A stretch of DNA of 64,000 nt from Candidatus Fluviicola riflensis (GTDB lineage: Bacteria > Bacteroidota > Bacteroidia > Flavobacteriales_D > Crocinitomicaceae). The position numbers were made by a program, and so were the translations under genes. Under the pieces are notes generated by a model. It searched no databases. It saw nothing but the letters and a program-made list of their open reading frames with translations, and had not been told where the DNA came from. Below are positions 8,372-16,616 of this stretch, one piece after another; position 1 is the stretch's first letter; each line of letters starts with the position of its first letter. Location: the NCBI GenBank assembly GCA_002243285.1, contig CP022585.1, positions 1,210,001 through 1,274,000 on the forward strand. The letters run 5' to 3'.

Positions 8372-9034
8372 TTATTTCCCTCGTTTCAATTGCATCAACA
8401 CTTTAAAAGCTTTGTCTACATGGTCTTGTTTTACAATAATAGTGAACTCATTGGCAGTTGAGACAACTTCAACAATGTTCAAACCTTCCCAGGCCAAATG
8501 CTTCAGAATGTAATAATAGACTCCGTAAACTTCTGAATTAACAGCGGGTAGTTTTACCGTAATCGAAGCCAAATCAGTTGTGTGAGATTTCAAGCGTTCG
8601 TTAATGAGCAGGTTGCTGATTTTATTCGAAATGCTTGATGAAGCGATGATCGTAGTTTCGGTGACGCCACGACAAATTGTGTAGAAAACGTCTGAATCAG
8701 AATTGACAAGTTGAACCAGGTCGGCTTGTTTCTGGCGTAAAGACTCTGTGTTTTCAAAAGTATAGTCCTCTAAGTTACTACGAACGAGAAAATCACCCAA
8801 TTCACCGATAATATTGGTGATTTTCAGGTTAAGACGGTGATATAGCCCGGGCGACATACGCTTGATGGCCATTACAATAGCGCCTTCTTTGACTTCCTTG
8901 CCAAGTGTTTCTTCGATTTCAGGTTTGATTTTTCTTGCCAGTGAGGAGATGTTGATTAGATCATCAGTCATTGCCTCTCTTAAAAAAGGGCTTCGGCCGA
9001 TAATTTCTTCAGTTATTTTTCCAATTGATAACAT
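8372..9034 (-). CDS. ACT-domain-like regulatory protein
   Basis: 220 aa. I start it at the internal ATG (MLSIGKITEEII) rather than at the ATG 39 bases upstream, because an exact TAnnTTTG promoter box (9061-9068) lies within the longer frame. The N-terminal half is alpha-helical (LARKIKPEIEETLGKEVKEGAIVMAIKRM), resembling a winged-helix-like domain. The C-terminal half has two beta-alpha-beta units typical of the aspartokinase ACT fold (DLASITVKLP..., GVYYYILKHLAWEGLNIVEVVSTANEFTIIV). There is no kinase domain, so despite database homologues often called aspartate kinase it cannot be one. Probable small-molecule-sensing regulator; ligand unknown. Confidence 0.75.
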   Translation of the reverse strand: MLSIGKITEEIIGRSPFLREAMTDDLINISSLARKIKPEIEETLGKEVKEGAIVMAIKRMSPGLYHRLNLKITNIIGELGDFLVRSNLEDYTFENTESLRQKQADLVQLVNSDSDVFYTICRGVTETTIIASSSISNKISNLLINERLKSHTTDLASITVKLPAVNSEVYGVYYYILKHLAWEGLNIVEVVSTANEFTIIVKQDHVDKAFKVLMQLKRGK

Positions 9035-9060
9035 ATTACGGTAAGATTTAAACAGGTGTG

Positions 9061-9068
9061 CAAATTTA
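9061..9068 (-). promoter_or_regulatory. -7 promoter box (TAAATTTG) of the ACT-domain gene
   Basis: Exact TAnnTTTG match on the minus strand, 26 bases before the chosen ATG. It decides the start, since a longer reading frame would place the promoter inside the coding sequence. Confidence 0.6.
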
Positions 9069-9232
9069 CACATTATAGTTAGCTTTTGGTGTAAACAGTT
9101 CGAGGAAGTATCAACTAGATGAATAGATCACACGTTTCGTTGAAGGAAAACAAGCTTCCAATGATTATTCGCTCAAAGCGGGCTGTTATCAATAGAAAAT
9201 CAGAAAAAACAGGTAGTTAAGTTTTCAACAGA

Positions 9233-9943
9233 TCAGGCGAGTTGCTGGTGGATGGTTTCTTTAACTAACTCTAGTACATGCTGCAGTTGTTCGTCGCGGG
9301 TTAACTCGCTGTTGTCAATTACAATAGCATCTTCTGCCTGCCGGAGTGGACTTTCTTCGCGGGTGCTGTCTATGCGATCACGGTCCAGTAAATTCTGCTG
9401 AACGGTTTCGAAAGCCACTTCCTGACCTTTGTTGAACATTTCATCAAAACGGCGTTGCGTGCGAACTTCAATTGAAGCAGTGAGAAATAATTTTAGCTCT
9501 GCATTTGGAAATACCACCGTTCCGATATCGCGGCCATCCATCACGATTCCACCTTTTTGCCCAAGAAGCTGTTGCTGGTGAACCAACTTTTGTCTTACTT
9601 CTTTAATTGTGGCAACCTGGCTCACAGATTGTGAGATTTCAAATGACCGGATTGGTATGGAAACATCTTCGTCATTAAGCAGAAGCACCTGGTCTCCCGT
9701 TTCTGGATCTTTATGAAAGGATAGGCTAATTTCAGGAAGCCGTTCGATCAATGCCTGTTTATCTAAAACACCATTGCGGATAAAACCGTTCCGCAGGGCA
9801 AACAAACAAACTCCGCGGTACATTGCTCCGGAATCGACAAAAACGTATTGCAGCGTGTGGGCTAATGCTTTGGCAAGTGTACTTTTTCCACACGACGAAT
9901 AACCGTCAATTGCAATGGTGATCTTCTTTTTGAGTTCCGACAT
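9233..9943 (-). CDS. cmk: Cytidylate kinase
   Basis: 236 aa from the ATG at 9943 (MSELKKKITIAIDG). An upstream in-frame ATG at 9997 would add 18 residues containing a promoter-like TATCTTTA, so I reject it. The P-loop is GYSSCGKST (residues 14-22). Other CMP-kinase hallmarks are DSGAMYRGV, GQKGGIVMDGRDIGTVVFPNAELK and the RRFDEM...DRDRIDSTRE lid. The enzyme phosphorylates CMP/dCMP with ATP. Bacteroidota often keep cmk near porQ; here a beta-barrel gene lies between them. Confidence 0.96.
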   Translation of the reverse strand: MSELKKKITIAIDGYSSCGKSTLAKALAHTLQYVFVDSGAMYRGVCLFALRNGFIRNGVLDKQALIERLPEISLSFHKDPETGDQVLLLNDEDVSIPIRSFEISQSVSQVATIKEVRQKLVHQQQLLGQKGGIVMDGRDIGTVVFPNAELKLFLTASIEVRTQRRFDEMFNKGQEVAFETVQQNLLDRDRIDSTREESPLRQAEDAIVIDNSELTRDEQLQHVLELVKETIHQQLA

Positions 9944-9997
9944 AAACCTTGTACCACTAAGTTGTTGTAAAGATAGTGAATAGAAATAGTTGGGCAC

Positions 9998-10024
9998 AAA
10001 AAAAGGGAGCTAAAAAGCTCCCCT
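9998..10024 (-). terminator. Terminator of the outer-membrane barrel gene
   Basis: GGGAGCT/AGCTCCC stem with a 4-nt loop, followed on the minus strand by a run of seven or eight T. It separates the barrel transcript from cmk. Confidence 0.85.
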
Positions 10025-10045
10025 TCAAATTTCCAAAAGGAACTA

Positions 10046-10720
10046 TTAGAATCTCCATCCAAGACGGAAAGAACCTACAGCACCAGTGTTAAGATCTGAA
10101 GCTTTTGCCTCAGGAGTAACACTTGTTGTAGTAGTACCACCGAAAGTAGTTGTAGCTTCACCTTCTTTCCAAGTCATTGAAGTCCATCCTAGACCTAACT
10201 CAAGACCTAAGTAGAAGTTCTCAGCGAAATAGTAGTCAGTACCTGCTACCAAGTTCACACCGAACATGCTTGTTTTAGCCTCAGAAGACTCAGTGTAAGC
10301 ATCGATAAATGTAGCACCGTCAGAGTTAGTACCATCTGTAGTTACTTTTCCAGAACCTAACATGATATCCAAACCTGCGTACGGAGACAAACGATCTGTT
10401 CCACCAAAGTGGTACTCACCACCGATTGAGAAGTTCATTGCGCCTGTTTTGTTTTCGTAAGTACCAGTACCACCAGTACCATCACCGAACTCAGTGAAGT
10501 TATCTGTTGAAGATGAGTTGTGAACACCCAAAGTCACACGCACTGCGATGTTGTCCTGAACGAAGTAACGGTAACGAATAGAAGGTGAAGTGAAAGACAA
10601 TGTTGATGCATTCCAGTTGATTAACCCTTCCAATGTGTTATGTACACTTGCATCCGGTTTTTGAGCCATTACAGCGGTTGATAAGATCAAACCACCAACT
10701 AATAAACTTAACTTTTTCAT
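10046..10720 (-). CDS. Outer-membrane beta-barrel protein
   Basis: 224 aa. Signal peptide residues 1-19 (STAVMAQ). The mature protein has about eight amphipathic strands with aromatic girdles and a terminal GSFRLGWRF, as in OmpA/OmpX-like (OMP_b-brl) porins. Thr/Ser/Gly-rich loops include a TTTFGGTTTTSVTPEA segment. Codon choice (frequent CCT, GTA, AAC and GGT) is narrower than in neighbours, which suggests a highly expressed envelope protein. A TACATTCG sequence (10744-10751) resembling the -7 consensus lies 23 bases before the ATG. Its own terminator follows. Function beyond membrane structure is unknown. Confidence 0.85.
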   Translation of the reverse strand: MKKLSLLVGGLILSTAVMAQKPDASVHNTLEGLINWNASTLSFTSPSIRYRYFVQDNIAVRVTLGVHNSSSTDNFTEFGDGTGGTGTYENKTGAMNFSIGGEYHFGGTDRLSPYAGLDIMLGSGKVTTDGTNSDGATFIDAYTESSEAKTSMFGVNLVAGTDYYFAENFYLGLELGLGWTSMTWKEGEATTTFGGTTTTSVTPEAKASDLNTGAVGSFRLGWRF

Positions 10721-10895
10721 ACTTTTTTAAATATTGGTTTGAGCGAATGTAAATAAAACTTTTTAGCCGACAAGCCTTAGTTATAAACAAAATTAGGTGG
10801 ATAACCTCTAAAGGGCTGTTTTCTACTGCTTATGACGTTACATGCTGCAGGCTTAAAGAATGTTAAAATAACAGATTTTTAACGTTGTCTTACCA

Positions 10896-11933
10896 CTATT
10901 TTGCCCCGCCAAGGGGTATAGAGATACTAAGAGCGTGTTGCATACCGGCAGCCGAATAACTCATAAATCCATAGTCGACTGAAAAACGCTTGAAGTACAT
11001 TCCGGCACCAAAGCTGAAACCCGAAATGCCCGGACGCTGAGTTAATTTCAACTCTTGTCTTCTGTTATAATCGAAGCCGATGCGTAAATGGAGTTTTTTC
11101 CCGAACAGGATTTCGGTTTGGACCACAAAATGACGAGCCAGTTTCTCTCCGAAACCTGCTTTATTTAAAGGAATGACTTCACCTGTTAGTGCATCGACCG
11201 TTTCCTTCGCATTCGGATCATTATAAGTAAGGTCCCATTTCTGAAGATGTTGTCCTAATAAAGAGAATCGAAATGGTGCATGCTTTAATTTGTGCGAAAT
11301 CCCCATTTGGATTTCCAGCGGTAATGAACTGCGTGTTTCATTGTAGCCTTTCCACTGGATTCCCAAATTCTTTACAACACCCGAAAGTACAACGCGTCTT
11401 TCTTCGTTGGTATAACAACCTCCGATATCGAGTGAATTACCAAAAGCAATGTATTGGTCAAGCTGCGAATAGATAATATTAAAGGTTGCTCCGATGTGCA
11501 TCCGTTCGTTGATGCTTTTTCCGGCACTGGCTCCCAATATAAAATCTCCGGGACTGAACGTGCCTAAATCAGTGCCGTTAATATCGGTGCGTTTCATTTT
11601 TCCGTATGAAACATATCTGAAATGAGCTGCTCCGGTAATATTATTGGCAAAGGAATAAGCGTAATTGAGTTGTCCGCTGTTGATTCCTCCCGCCAAAAGC
11701 GTTTGACTGATGCTTCCGCGTTTGTGCATTTCCGAATTCAGGAGCGCCGGATTTTGAATTCCGAGGTTCACATCTAAATCACGGGCTGTTATAAAAGAAC
11801 CACCCAAACCTGTTACGCGGGCATTAAAAGGAAGATTGAGAAAATTGAATCCGGTAGTTCCGCCGGTTTGTGCCAGGCTTGTGCCGGTAATAACAGTAAA
11901 AAACAGGAAGATTTTAAAGTTCATGGAAATCAT
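10896..11933 (-). CDS. porQ: Type IX secretion system protein PorQ
   Basis: 345 aa. The signal peptide ends TSLAQ. A second ATG three codons in (11924, MNFKIF) is an equally good start. The N-terminal GFNFLNLPFNARVTGLGG and NPALLN motifs and the FadL-like barrel (about 14 strands) match PorQ (PorV/PorQ family). PorQ is an outer-membrane component of the T9SS attachment machinery; in Porphyromonas it acts with PorU, PorV and PorZ in processing and anchoring cargo. Cargo with type A and type B sorting domains is plentiful in this window. The gene starts 11 bases after the phosphoesterase gene and probably shares its transcript. Confidence 0.9.
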   Translation of the reverse strand: MISMNFKIFLFFTVITGTSLAQTGGTTGFNFLNLPFNARVTGLGGSFITARDLDVNLGIQNPALLNSEMHKRGSISQTLLAGGINSGQLNYAYSFANNITGAAHFRYVSYGKMKRTDINGTDLGTFSPGDFILGASAGKSINERMHIGATFNIIYSQLDQYIAFGNSLDIGGCYTNEERRVVLSGVVKNLGIQWKGYNETRSSLPLEIQMGISHKLKHAPFRFSLLGQHLQKWDLTYNDPNAKETVDALTGEVIPLNKAGFGEKLARHFVVQTEILFGKKLHLRIGFDYNRRQELKLTQRPGISGFSFGAGMYFKRFSVDYGFMSYSAAGMQHALSISIPLGGAK

Positions 11934-11944
11934 AACGCAATTTT

Positions 11945-12460
11945 TTAAAGGGAATTGTCCAACGCAGCTCTTTTTCCGATTTCGATAGCTTCCATATGAA
12001 TAATACGTTTTCCGTCTATGGCAAACCGAAGTAAGGTTTTAACTTTATGAAATCCTTTATTACCACACGCTCCCGGATTCAGCCAAAGCATATTGAAACG
12101 CGGGTCTTGTTTGACCAGCAAAATGTGTGAATGTCCGCATACCAATACCTGTGGTGCTTCCCGTTTTAGTTCTGCCAATAAAGGTGTGCTGTAATTTCCC
12201 GGCCTTCCGGCAATGTGTGTCATTAGAACGGATACTTCTTCTACCATAAACCGGTTGAATTCCGGAAAATCCATTCGCATGGCTGTATCGTCGATATTTC
12301 CGTAAACAGCACGCAACGGTTTGAATGCTTTTAACCGCTCGATTACCGAAACGTCGCCGATGTCTCCCGCATGCCAGATTTCGTCAACATCTTGAAAGTA
12401 TTGATAGATCTTCTCAGGAAAATCGCTGTGTGTATCGGATAATAAGCCGATTTTAGTCAT
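11945..12460 (-). CDS. YfcE/MJ0936-type metallophosphoesterase
   Basis: 171 aa. It shows the complete calcineurin-like metal-binding set: DTH (residues 9-11), GDIGD (32-36), GNID (54-57), His82 and GHSH (109-112). Length fits the YfcE family of cytosolic phosphodiesterases, whose physiological substrates are mostly unknown. No signal peptide. It is the first gene of a probable two-gene unit with porQ; the link is more likely positional than functional. Confidence 0.92.
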   Translation of the reverse strand: MTKIGLLSDTHSDFPEKIYQYFQDVDEIWHAGDIGDVSVIERLKAFKPLRAVYGNIDDTAMRMDFPEFNRFMVEEVSVLMTHIAGRPGNYSTPLLAELKREAPQVLVCGHSHILLVKQDPRFNMLWLNPGACGNKGFHKVKTLLRFAIDGKRIIHMEAIEIGKRAALDNSL

Positions 12461-12627
12461 AATATCTCATTTTTTACAGCTAAAGAGTTGATCGCGAATC
12501 GGGTTGACATTCCCGTTGTTTTTACTCAGCTAACCTGCGTTTGTTTTGTTCCGTTTTCAAATTTGTAGAAAATGTTTCACACTTGGTGAAAGTTCTGTCA
12601 AAACGGATAAAAATCGGTTCTTCTTAC

Positions 12628-12635
12628 TATATTTG
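12628..12635 (+). promoter_or_regulatory. -7 promoter box (TATATTTG) of the pdh operon
   Basis: Exact TAnnTTTG match 27 bases before the pdhA ATG at 12663. It lies inside a longer open frame that begins at 12546, so it rules out that start. Confidence 0.65.
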
Positions 12636-12662
12636 GCGGTTCAACTTTCAAATAAACGATGT

Positions 12663-13715
12663 ATGGCAACTAAAGCAGCTGCAAAACCATCAACTACAAC
12701 AAATAAGAGTGCACTGAAAGATGCGCCGAAGTTCTCGAAAGAGACGTATATCAAGTGGTATAAAGATATGCTGCTCATGCGTCGCTTCGAAGAAAAAGCG
12801 GGGCAGTTGTACATTCAGCAAAAATTCGGCGGATTTTGTCACTTATATATAGGACAGGAAGCCGTTGTTGCCGGTACGGTAAGTGCTTCACGTCCAACTG
12901 ACAGTCACATGACAGCTTATCGCGATCATGCGCACCCGATTGGTTTGGGAACAGATGTGCGTGTGTTGATGGCTGAGTTGTATGGCCGTACAACCGGTTG
13001 TTCGAAAGGAAAAGGAGGTTCAATGCACTTCTTTGACAAATCACGCAACTTTTTGGGCGGACATGGAATCGTTGGAGCGCAAATTCCAATGGGAACCGGT
13101 GTTGCTTTTGCTGAACAATATAAAGGAACAGATAATGTGGTTTTTGTTTCGATGGGAGATGGCGCAGTTCGCCAGGGAGCATTGCACGAAACATTTAACA
13201 TGGCGATGAACTGGAAATTGCCGGTGATTTATATTATTGAAAACAACAACTACGCGATGGGAACTTCCGTTGAGCGTACAACCAATGTAACGGACTTATC
13301 GAAAATCGGACTTTCGTATGAAATGCCATCGAAGTCAGTTAACGGTATGTCGCCTGAAGCTGTTCACGAAGCCATCGAAGAAGCTGTAGCCCGTGCCCGA
13401 AGAGGTGACGGACCAAGTTTGCTGGATATTCGTACCTATCGTTATAAAGGACATTCGATGTCTGATCCGCAGAAATACCGTAGTAAAGAAGAGGTTGCCG
13501 AATGGATGGAGCAAGATCCGATTGAACATTGTCTGAACGTGATCAAACAAAACAAATGGCTTTCTGACAAAGAAATCGGTGAAATCGATGCATGGGTAAA
13601 AACGGAAGTGGAAGAAGCGGTAACGTTTGCAGAAAATTCCCCTTACCCGGATGCTGATGATTTGTACGAAGATATTTACCAGGAGCCTAATTACCCGTAC
13701 ATTATAGAATATTAA
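12663..13715 (+). CDS. pdhA: Pyruvate dehydrogenase E1 component, alpha subunit
   Basis: 350 aa from ATG 12663. An alternative upstream start at 12546 is excluded by the promoter box at 12628-12635 and an atypical N-terminal extension. Short Lys/Ala/Thr-rich leader (1-25). The thiamine-diphosphate motif runs GDGAVRQGALHETFNMA to IIENNNYAMGT (residues 165-201), and the phosphorylation-loop region RTYRYKGHSMSDP is conserved. E1 alpha with a separate beta subunit decarboxylates pyruvate and acetylates the E2 lipoyl group. The beta-subunit gene is not adjacent, so it must be encoded elsewhere. pdhC follows after 27 bases. Confidence 0.95.
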   Translation: MATKAAAKPSTTTNKSALKDAPKFSKETYIKWYKDMLLMRRFEEKAGQLYIQQKFGGFCHLYIGQEAVVAGTVSASRPTDSHMTAYRDHAHPIGLGTDVRVLMAELYGRTTGCSKGKGGSMHFFDKSRNFLGGHGIVGAQIPMGTGVAFAEQYKGTDNVVFVSMGDGAVRQGALHETFNMAMNWKLPVIYIIENNNYAMGTSVERTTNVTDLSKIGLSYEMPSKSVNGMSPEAVHEAIEEAVARARRGDGPSLLDIRTYRYKGHSMSDPQKYRSKEEVAEWMEQDPIEHCLNVIKQNKWLSDKEIGEIDAWVKTEVEEAVTFAENSPYPDADDLYEDIYQEPNYPYIIEY

Positions 13716-13742
13716 TAACCGAATTTAGAGAGTTAGCTGAGT

Positions 13743-15041
13743 ATGGCAGAAATCATTTATATGCCCAAGTTGAGCGATACCATGACGGAAGGTGTGGTGG
13801 CTGAATGGCATAAAAAAGTAGGAGACACCGTGAAATCGGGCGAATTGTTGGCCGAAATCGAAACGGATAAAGCAACCATGGAATTTGAATCGTTTTACGA
13901 CGGTGTGTTGCTGCATATTGGTATTGAAAAAGGAAAAGCAACTCCGGTAAATGCTTTATTGGCTATCATCGGTGAAAAAGGAGAAGATGTTTCTGCGATT
14001 ATCGCAAATCCGGGTACTCCGTCCGGCGCTGCCGCACCTGAAAAGAAAGCGGAAAAAACACCTGAAGAAAAAAATGAGGCTGCTTCCGCTCCAAGTCCGG
14101 AACCAGCTGCTACAATTGAAAAGCCAGCTGCAGAAACATCTGCTCCGGCTCCAAAAGCAACTCCTGCTGTTTCAAACTCCAATGGCGGACGTATTCTTGC
14201 ATCTCCGCTTGCTAAAAAACTTGCTGAAGAAAAAGGCGTTGACCTCGGATTTATTTCCGGTTCAGGTGAAGGCGGCCGTATCACCAAACGCGATGTAGAT
14301 CATTACGTTCCTTATGATGCGCCGCAACGACCTGCTTCTGCTACGGGCGGTTCCCAAACAGAATCGTATACTGACGAAACCATTTCGCAAATGCGGAAGA
14401 CGATTGCGCGTCGTTTGGCCGAATCTAAATTTACCGCACCGCATTTCTACCTGACCATTTCATTGGACATGGATAATGCTATTGAAGCGCGTAAAACAAT
14501 GAATGCTACTGAAGGAATAAAAATTTCATTCAACGATATGGTGGTGAAATCAGTAGCAATGGCGCTGAGAAAACACCCGAATGTAAACAGTTCGTGGTTG
14601 GGTGATGTGATTCGTCGCAACAATCACGTACACATTGGTGTGGCAGTTGCCGTTGAAGACGGTTTGCTGGTTCCTGTGGTTCGTTTTGCCGATACGAAAG
14701 GATTGGCTCAATTGGGCGATGAAGTGCGCGTTTTGGCGAAAAAAGCAAAAGAGAAAAAATTACAACCCGCAGAGTGGGAAGGAAATACGTTTACCATTTC
14801 CAACCTTGGGATGTTTGGTATCGAACAATTTACGGCGATTGTAAATCCTCCTGACAGCTGTATTATGGCAGTTGGTGGTATTAGCCAGGAACCTGTTGTG
14901 AAAAACGGACAAATCGTTGTAGGGAACATCATGAAAGTAACCCTTTCATGTGATCACCGCGTAGTGGATGGCGCGACGGGTGCAGCATTCCTTCAAACGT
15001 TTAAACAATACATGGAAAATCCGGTTACAATGTTGGTTTGA
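13743..15041 (+). CDS. pdhC: Dihydrolipoamide acetyltransferase (E2) of pyruvate dehydrogenase
   Basis: 432 aa. A single lipoyl domain occupies about residues 1-78, with the lipoylated Lys43 in ETDKATMEFES. An Ala/Pro/Glu/Lys-rich swinging linker (about 95-147) leads to a peripheral-subunit-binding domain (150-187, ASPLAKKLAEEKGVDL...GRITKRDV). The catalytic domain ends with DHRVVDG (404-410), the CoA-transferase active site. It transfers the acetyl group to CoA. It is in an operon with pdhA and is followed by a good terminator. Confidence 0.95.
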   Translation: MAEIIYMPKLSDTMTEGVVAEWHKKVGDTVKSGELLAEIETDKATMEFESFYDGVLLHIGIEKGKATPVNALLAIIGEKGEDVSAIIANPGTPSGAAAPEKKAEKTPEEKNEAASAPSPEPAATIEKPAAETSAPAPKATPAVSNSNGGRILASPLAKKLAEEKGVDLGFISGSGEGGRITKRDVDHYVPYDAPQRPASATGGSQTESYTDETISQMRKTIARRLAESKFTAPHFYLTISLDMDNAIEARKTMNATEGIKISFNDMVVKSVAMALRKHPNVNSSWLGDVIRRNNHVHIGVAVAVEDGLLVPVVRFADTKGLAQLGDEVRVLAKKAKEKKLQPAEWEGNTFTISNLGMFGIEQFTAIVNPPDSCIMAVGGISQEPVVKNGQIVVGNIMKVTLSCDHRVVDGATGAAFLQTFKQYMENPVTMLV

Positions 15042-15063
15042 TACTGATAAAAAGCTGAAATTT

Positions 15064-15098
15064 AAGAGGTTATTCAAAAGAATGGCCTCTTTTTTTTG
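15064..15098 (+). terminator. Terminator after pdhC
   Basis: AAGAGGttATTC/GAATggCCTCTT hairpin (12 bp with two G-U pairs, 4-nt loop) followed by a T run, 23 bases after the pdhC stop. Confidence 0.85.
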
Positions 15099-15183
15099 CA
15101 ATAAAAACGGGCTTCTCGGCTCGTTTCGGCTTTTTTTTATTAATAAAAATGACTTATTATGGTGTTTAATCGGTTTATTATCG

Positions 15184-15191
15184 CACCTTTG
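15184..15191 (+). promoter_or_regulatory. Probable -7 box (CACCTTTG) of the first cold-shock gene
   Basis: One-base deviation from TAnnTTTG, 23 bases before the ATG. The paralogue downstream has a similarly placed CATATTTG (15562-15569). Confidence 0.4.
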
Positions 15192-15214
15192 CGTCTACAT
15201 CATAAGTAAAGTAT

Positions 15215-15406
15215 ATGAACAAAGGAACAGTCAAATTCTTTAACGAAACGAAAGGATTTGGATTTATCAAAGAAGAAGAGACAGGAAAAGAGTATTTCGT
15301 GCACGTATCCGGATTAATTGACCAAGTAAATGAGAACGACGAAGTTTCGTTTGAATTGCAAGATGGTAAAAAAGGATTGAATGCCGTTAATGTGAAATTA
15401 GCATAA
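15215..15406 (+). CDS. Cold-shock domain protein (CspA family), copy 1
   Basis: 63 aa, a single cold-shock domain. RNP1 is KGFGFI (14-19) and RNP2 is YFVHVS (26-31), on a five-stranded OB fold. Members bind single-stranded RNA/DNA and act as RNA chaperones. It has its own promoter-like box and terminator. A paralogue (about 80% identical over 63 residues) lies 184 bases downstream, so this looks like a tandem duplication with separate transcription. Confidence 0.95.
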   Translation: MNKGTVKFFNETKGFGFIKEEETGKEYFVHVSGLIDQVNENDEVSFELQDGKKGLNAVNVKLA

Positions 15407-15428
15407 GGAAATCATAGTCACTTTTTAG

Positions 15429-15467
15429 AAGGCTTCGTAGGTTAAACTTACGGAGCCTTTTGTTTTG
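15429..15467 (+). terminator. Terminator after cold-shock gene 1
   Basis: Hairpin AAGGCTTCGTA/TTACGGAGCCTT (11 bp, one G-U pair) with a T-rich tail, 23 bases after the stop. Confidence 0.8.
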
Positions 15468-15561
15468 AATCAACTTCCAAATCTCAGATGTTTTTAAAAA
15501 CTTCGGGCTTGTTTTTTCAAGGATATTTTTCTAAACACAAACACTTTATTCGGTTTTTTTG

Positions 15562-15569
15562 CATATTTG
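15562..15569 (+). promoter_or_regulatory. Probable -7 box (CATATTTG) of the second cold-shock gene
   Basis: One-base deviation from TAnnTTTG, 21 bases before the chosen ATG at 15591. It overlaps an upstream in-frame ATG and therefore supports the shorter start. Confidence 0.4.
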
Positions 15570-15590
15570 TTTGATTATAATTACAAGAGC

Positions 15591-15782
15591 ATGAGTAAAG
15601 GAACTGTCAAGTTCTTTAATGAAACCAAGGGTTTTGGCTTTATTAAGGAAGATGAAACAAACAAAGAGTACTTCGTACACGTATCTGGTTTGGTTGATCA
15701 AGTAAAAGAAAACGACGAAGTGACGTTTGAATTGGAAGAAGGAAGAAAAGGCTTGATGGCGGTAAACGTTAAGCAGGCATAA
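15591..15782 (+). CDS. Cold-shock domain protein (CspA family), copy 2
   Basis: 63 aa starting MSKGTVKFF. An in-frame ATG at 15567 would add eight residues absent from the family, so it is rejected. RNP1 KGFGFI and RNP2 YFVHVS are intact. Differences from copy 1 are mostly conservative (E/D, N/K, I/V). Nucleic-acid chaperone by family. It has its own promoter-like box and terminator, so it can be regulated independently of copy 1. Confidence 0.95.
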   Translation: MSKGTVKFFNETKGFGFIKEDETNKEYFVHVSGLVDQVKENDEVTFELEEGRKGLMAVNVKQA

Positions 15783-15799
15783 TCATAACTAATTCTGTG

Positions 15800-15828
15800 A
15801 GCCTCGATAAGCATCGGGGCTTTTTTTA
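15800..15828 (+). terminator. Terminator after cold-shock gene 2
   Basis: GCCTCGAT/ATCGGGGC stem (one G-U pair, 4-nt loop) with seven T following. Confidence 0.88.
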
Positions 15829-15845
15829 TGCTTTTGATTTTAAAA

Positions 15846-15946
15846 GATGCTTGATGTTGAATTTTTGATGAAGTTTCAGGTAGTACTGCCGGTTTGTTTT
15901 AACAGACTTGGAATTCTGAAGAAAGTCCAATCAAACATCAAGCATC
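15846..15946. repeat. Long-loop inverted repeat between convergent genes
   Basis: A 13-bp perfect inverted repeat, GATGCTTGATGTT (15846-15858) and AACATCAAGCATC (15934-15946), flanked by imperfect TTTGAT-rich arms and separated by 75 bases. It lies between the second cold-shock gene and the gamma-carbonic-anhydrase-like gene. Possibly a remnant palindromic element or a weak shared terminator. Confidence 0.5.
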
Positions 15947-15958
15947 AAAAATCCAAAA

Positions 15959-16558
15959 TTAGCTGTTCTTAATTGTCATCCATGTCTTATAAAGTTGCTC
16001 CTGTGAAGGCCTGTTTTCCTCCGGTTCGCGCAACGGTTCACACGGAACGAGGGTCGCGTAACATTCTGCCGGAAGTGCCTGGTACAAAGCCGTTCCTTTG
16101 GTTTTCCAGCCGATCATTTCATCGGAAACTTCCTTGATGATTTTTGCCGGATTTCCCACCACCAAACTTCTGCGTGGAATCTGCATATTGGCCGGTACAA
16201 AACACAACGCGCCGATAATACTTTCTTCTTCGATCACTACGTCATCCATAATTACGCTGTTCATTCCGATCAGGCAATTTTCACCGATGGTAGCGCCGTG
16301 AATAATAGCTCCGTGGCCAATATGCGCCCCTTTTTTCAACGTAACGGTAGTTCCCGGGAACATGTGGATCGTGCAATTTTCCTGCACATTACATCCGTCT
16401 TCAATGATAATTTGCCCCCAATCACCACGAATAGCAGCTCCCGGACCGATGTAAACATTCTCACCGATAATCACATTTCCGGTAACGGAAGCTTGCGGAT
16501 GTACAAAACTTGAAGCTTTGATAACAGGTATGAAACCGTTGAATGCGTATATTGCCAT
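15959..16558 (-). CDS. Gamma-carbonic anhydrase / PaaY-like hexapeptide-repeat protein
   Basis: 199 aa. A left-handed beta-helix is built of hexapeptide repeats (NVIIGENVYIGPGA, HIGHGAIIHGATIGENCLIGMNSVI) followed by a C-terminal helix. Likely metal-ligand histidines are His65 (IHMFPG), His82 and His87 (GHGAIIHG). The family includes gamma-carbonic anhydrases and PaaY thioesterases, and the two cannot be separated from sequence alone. It is soluble, with no signal peptide. It is divergent from tag, with an exact TACATTTG promoter box 29 bases upstream. Confidence 0.88.
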   Translation of the reverse strand: MAIYAFNGFIPVIKASSFVHPQASVTGNVIIGENVYIGPGAAIRGDWGQIIIEDGCNVQENCTIHMFPGTTVTLKKGAHIGHGAIIHGATIGENCLIGMNSVIMDDVVIEEESIIGALCFVPANMQIPRRSLVVGNPAKIIKEVSDEMIGWKTKGTALYQALPAECYATLVPCEPLREPEENRPSQEQLYKTWMTIKNS

Positions 16559-16587
16559 ACGAATACCGAACTTTAATGAGTGAGGAA

Positions 16588-16595
16588 CAAATGTA
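16588..16595 (-). promoter_or_regulatory. -7 promoter box (TACATTTG) of the gamma-carbonic-anhydrase-like gene
   Basis: Exact TAnnTTTG match on the minus strand, 29 bases before the ATG. Confidence 0.55.
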
Positions 16596-16616
16596 ACGAA
16601 ACGGAACCAAGGAAAG

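Noticed and set aside
9944..9997. N-terminal extension of cmk
   Set aside because: It would add 18 residues absent from CMP kinases and overlaps a TATCTTTA promoter-like sequence just downstream of a terminator.
12546..12662. N-terminal extension of pdhA
   Set aside because: The extension contains the TATATTTG promoter box and shows no similarity to E1-alpha N termini; the ATG at 12663 is used instead.
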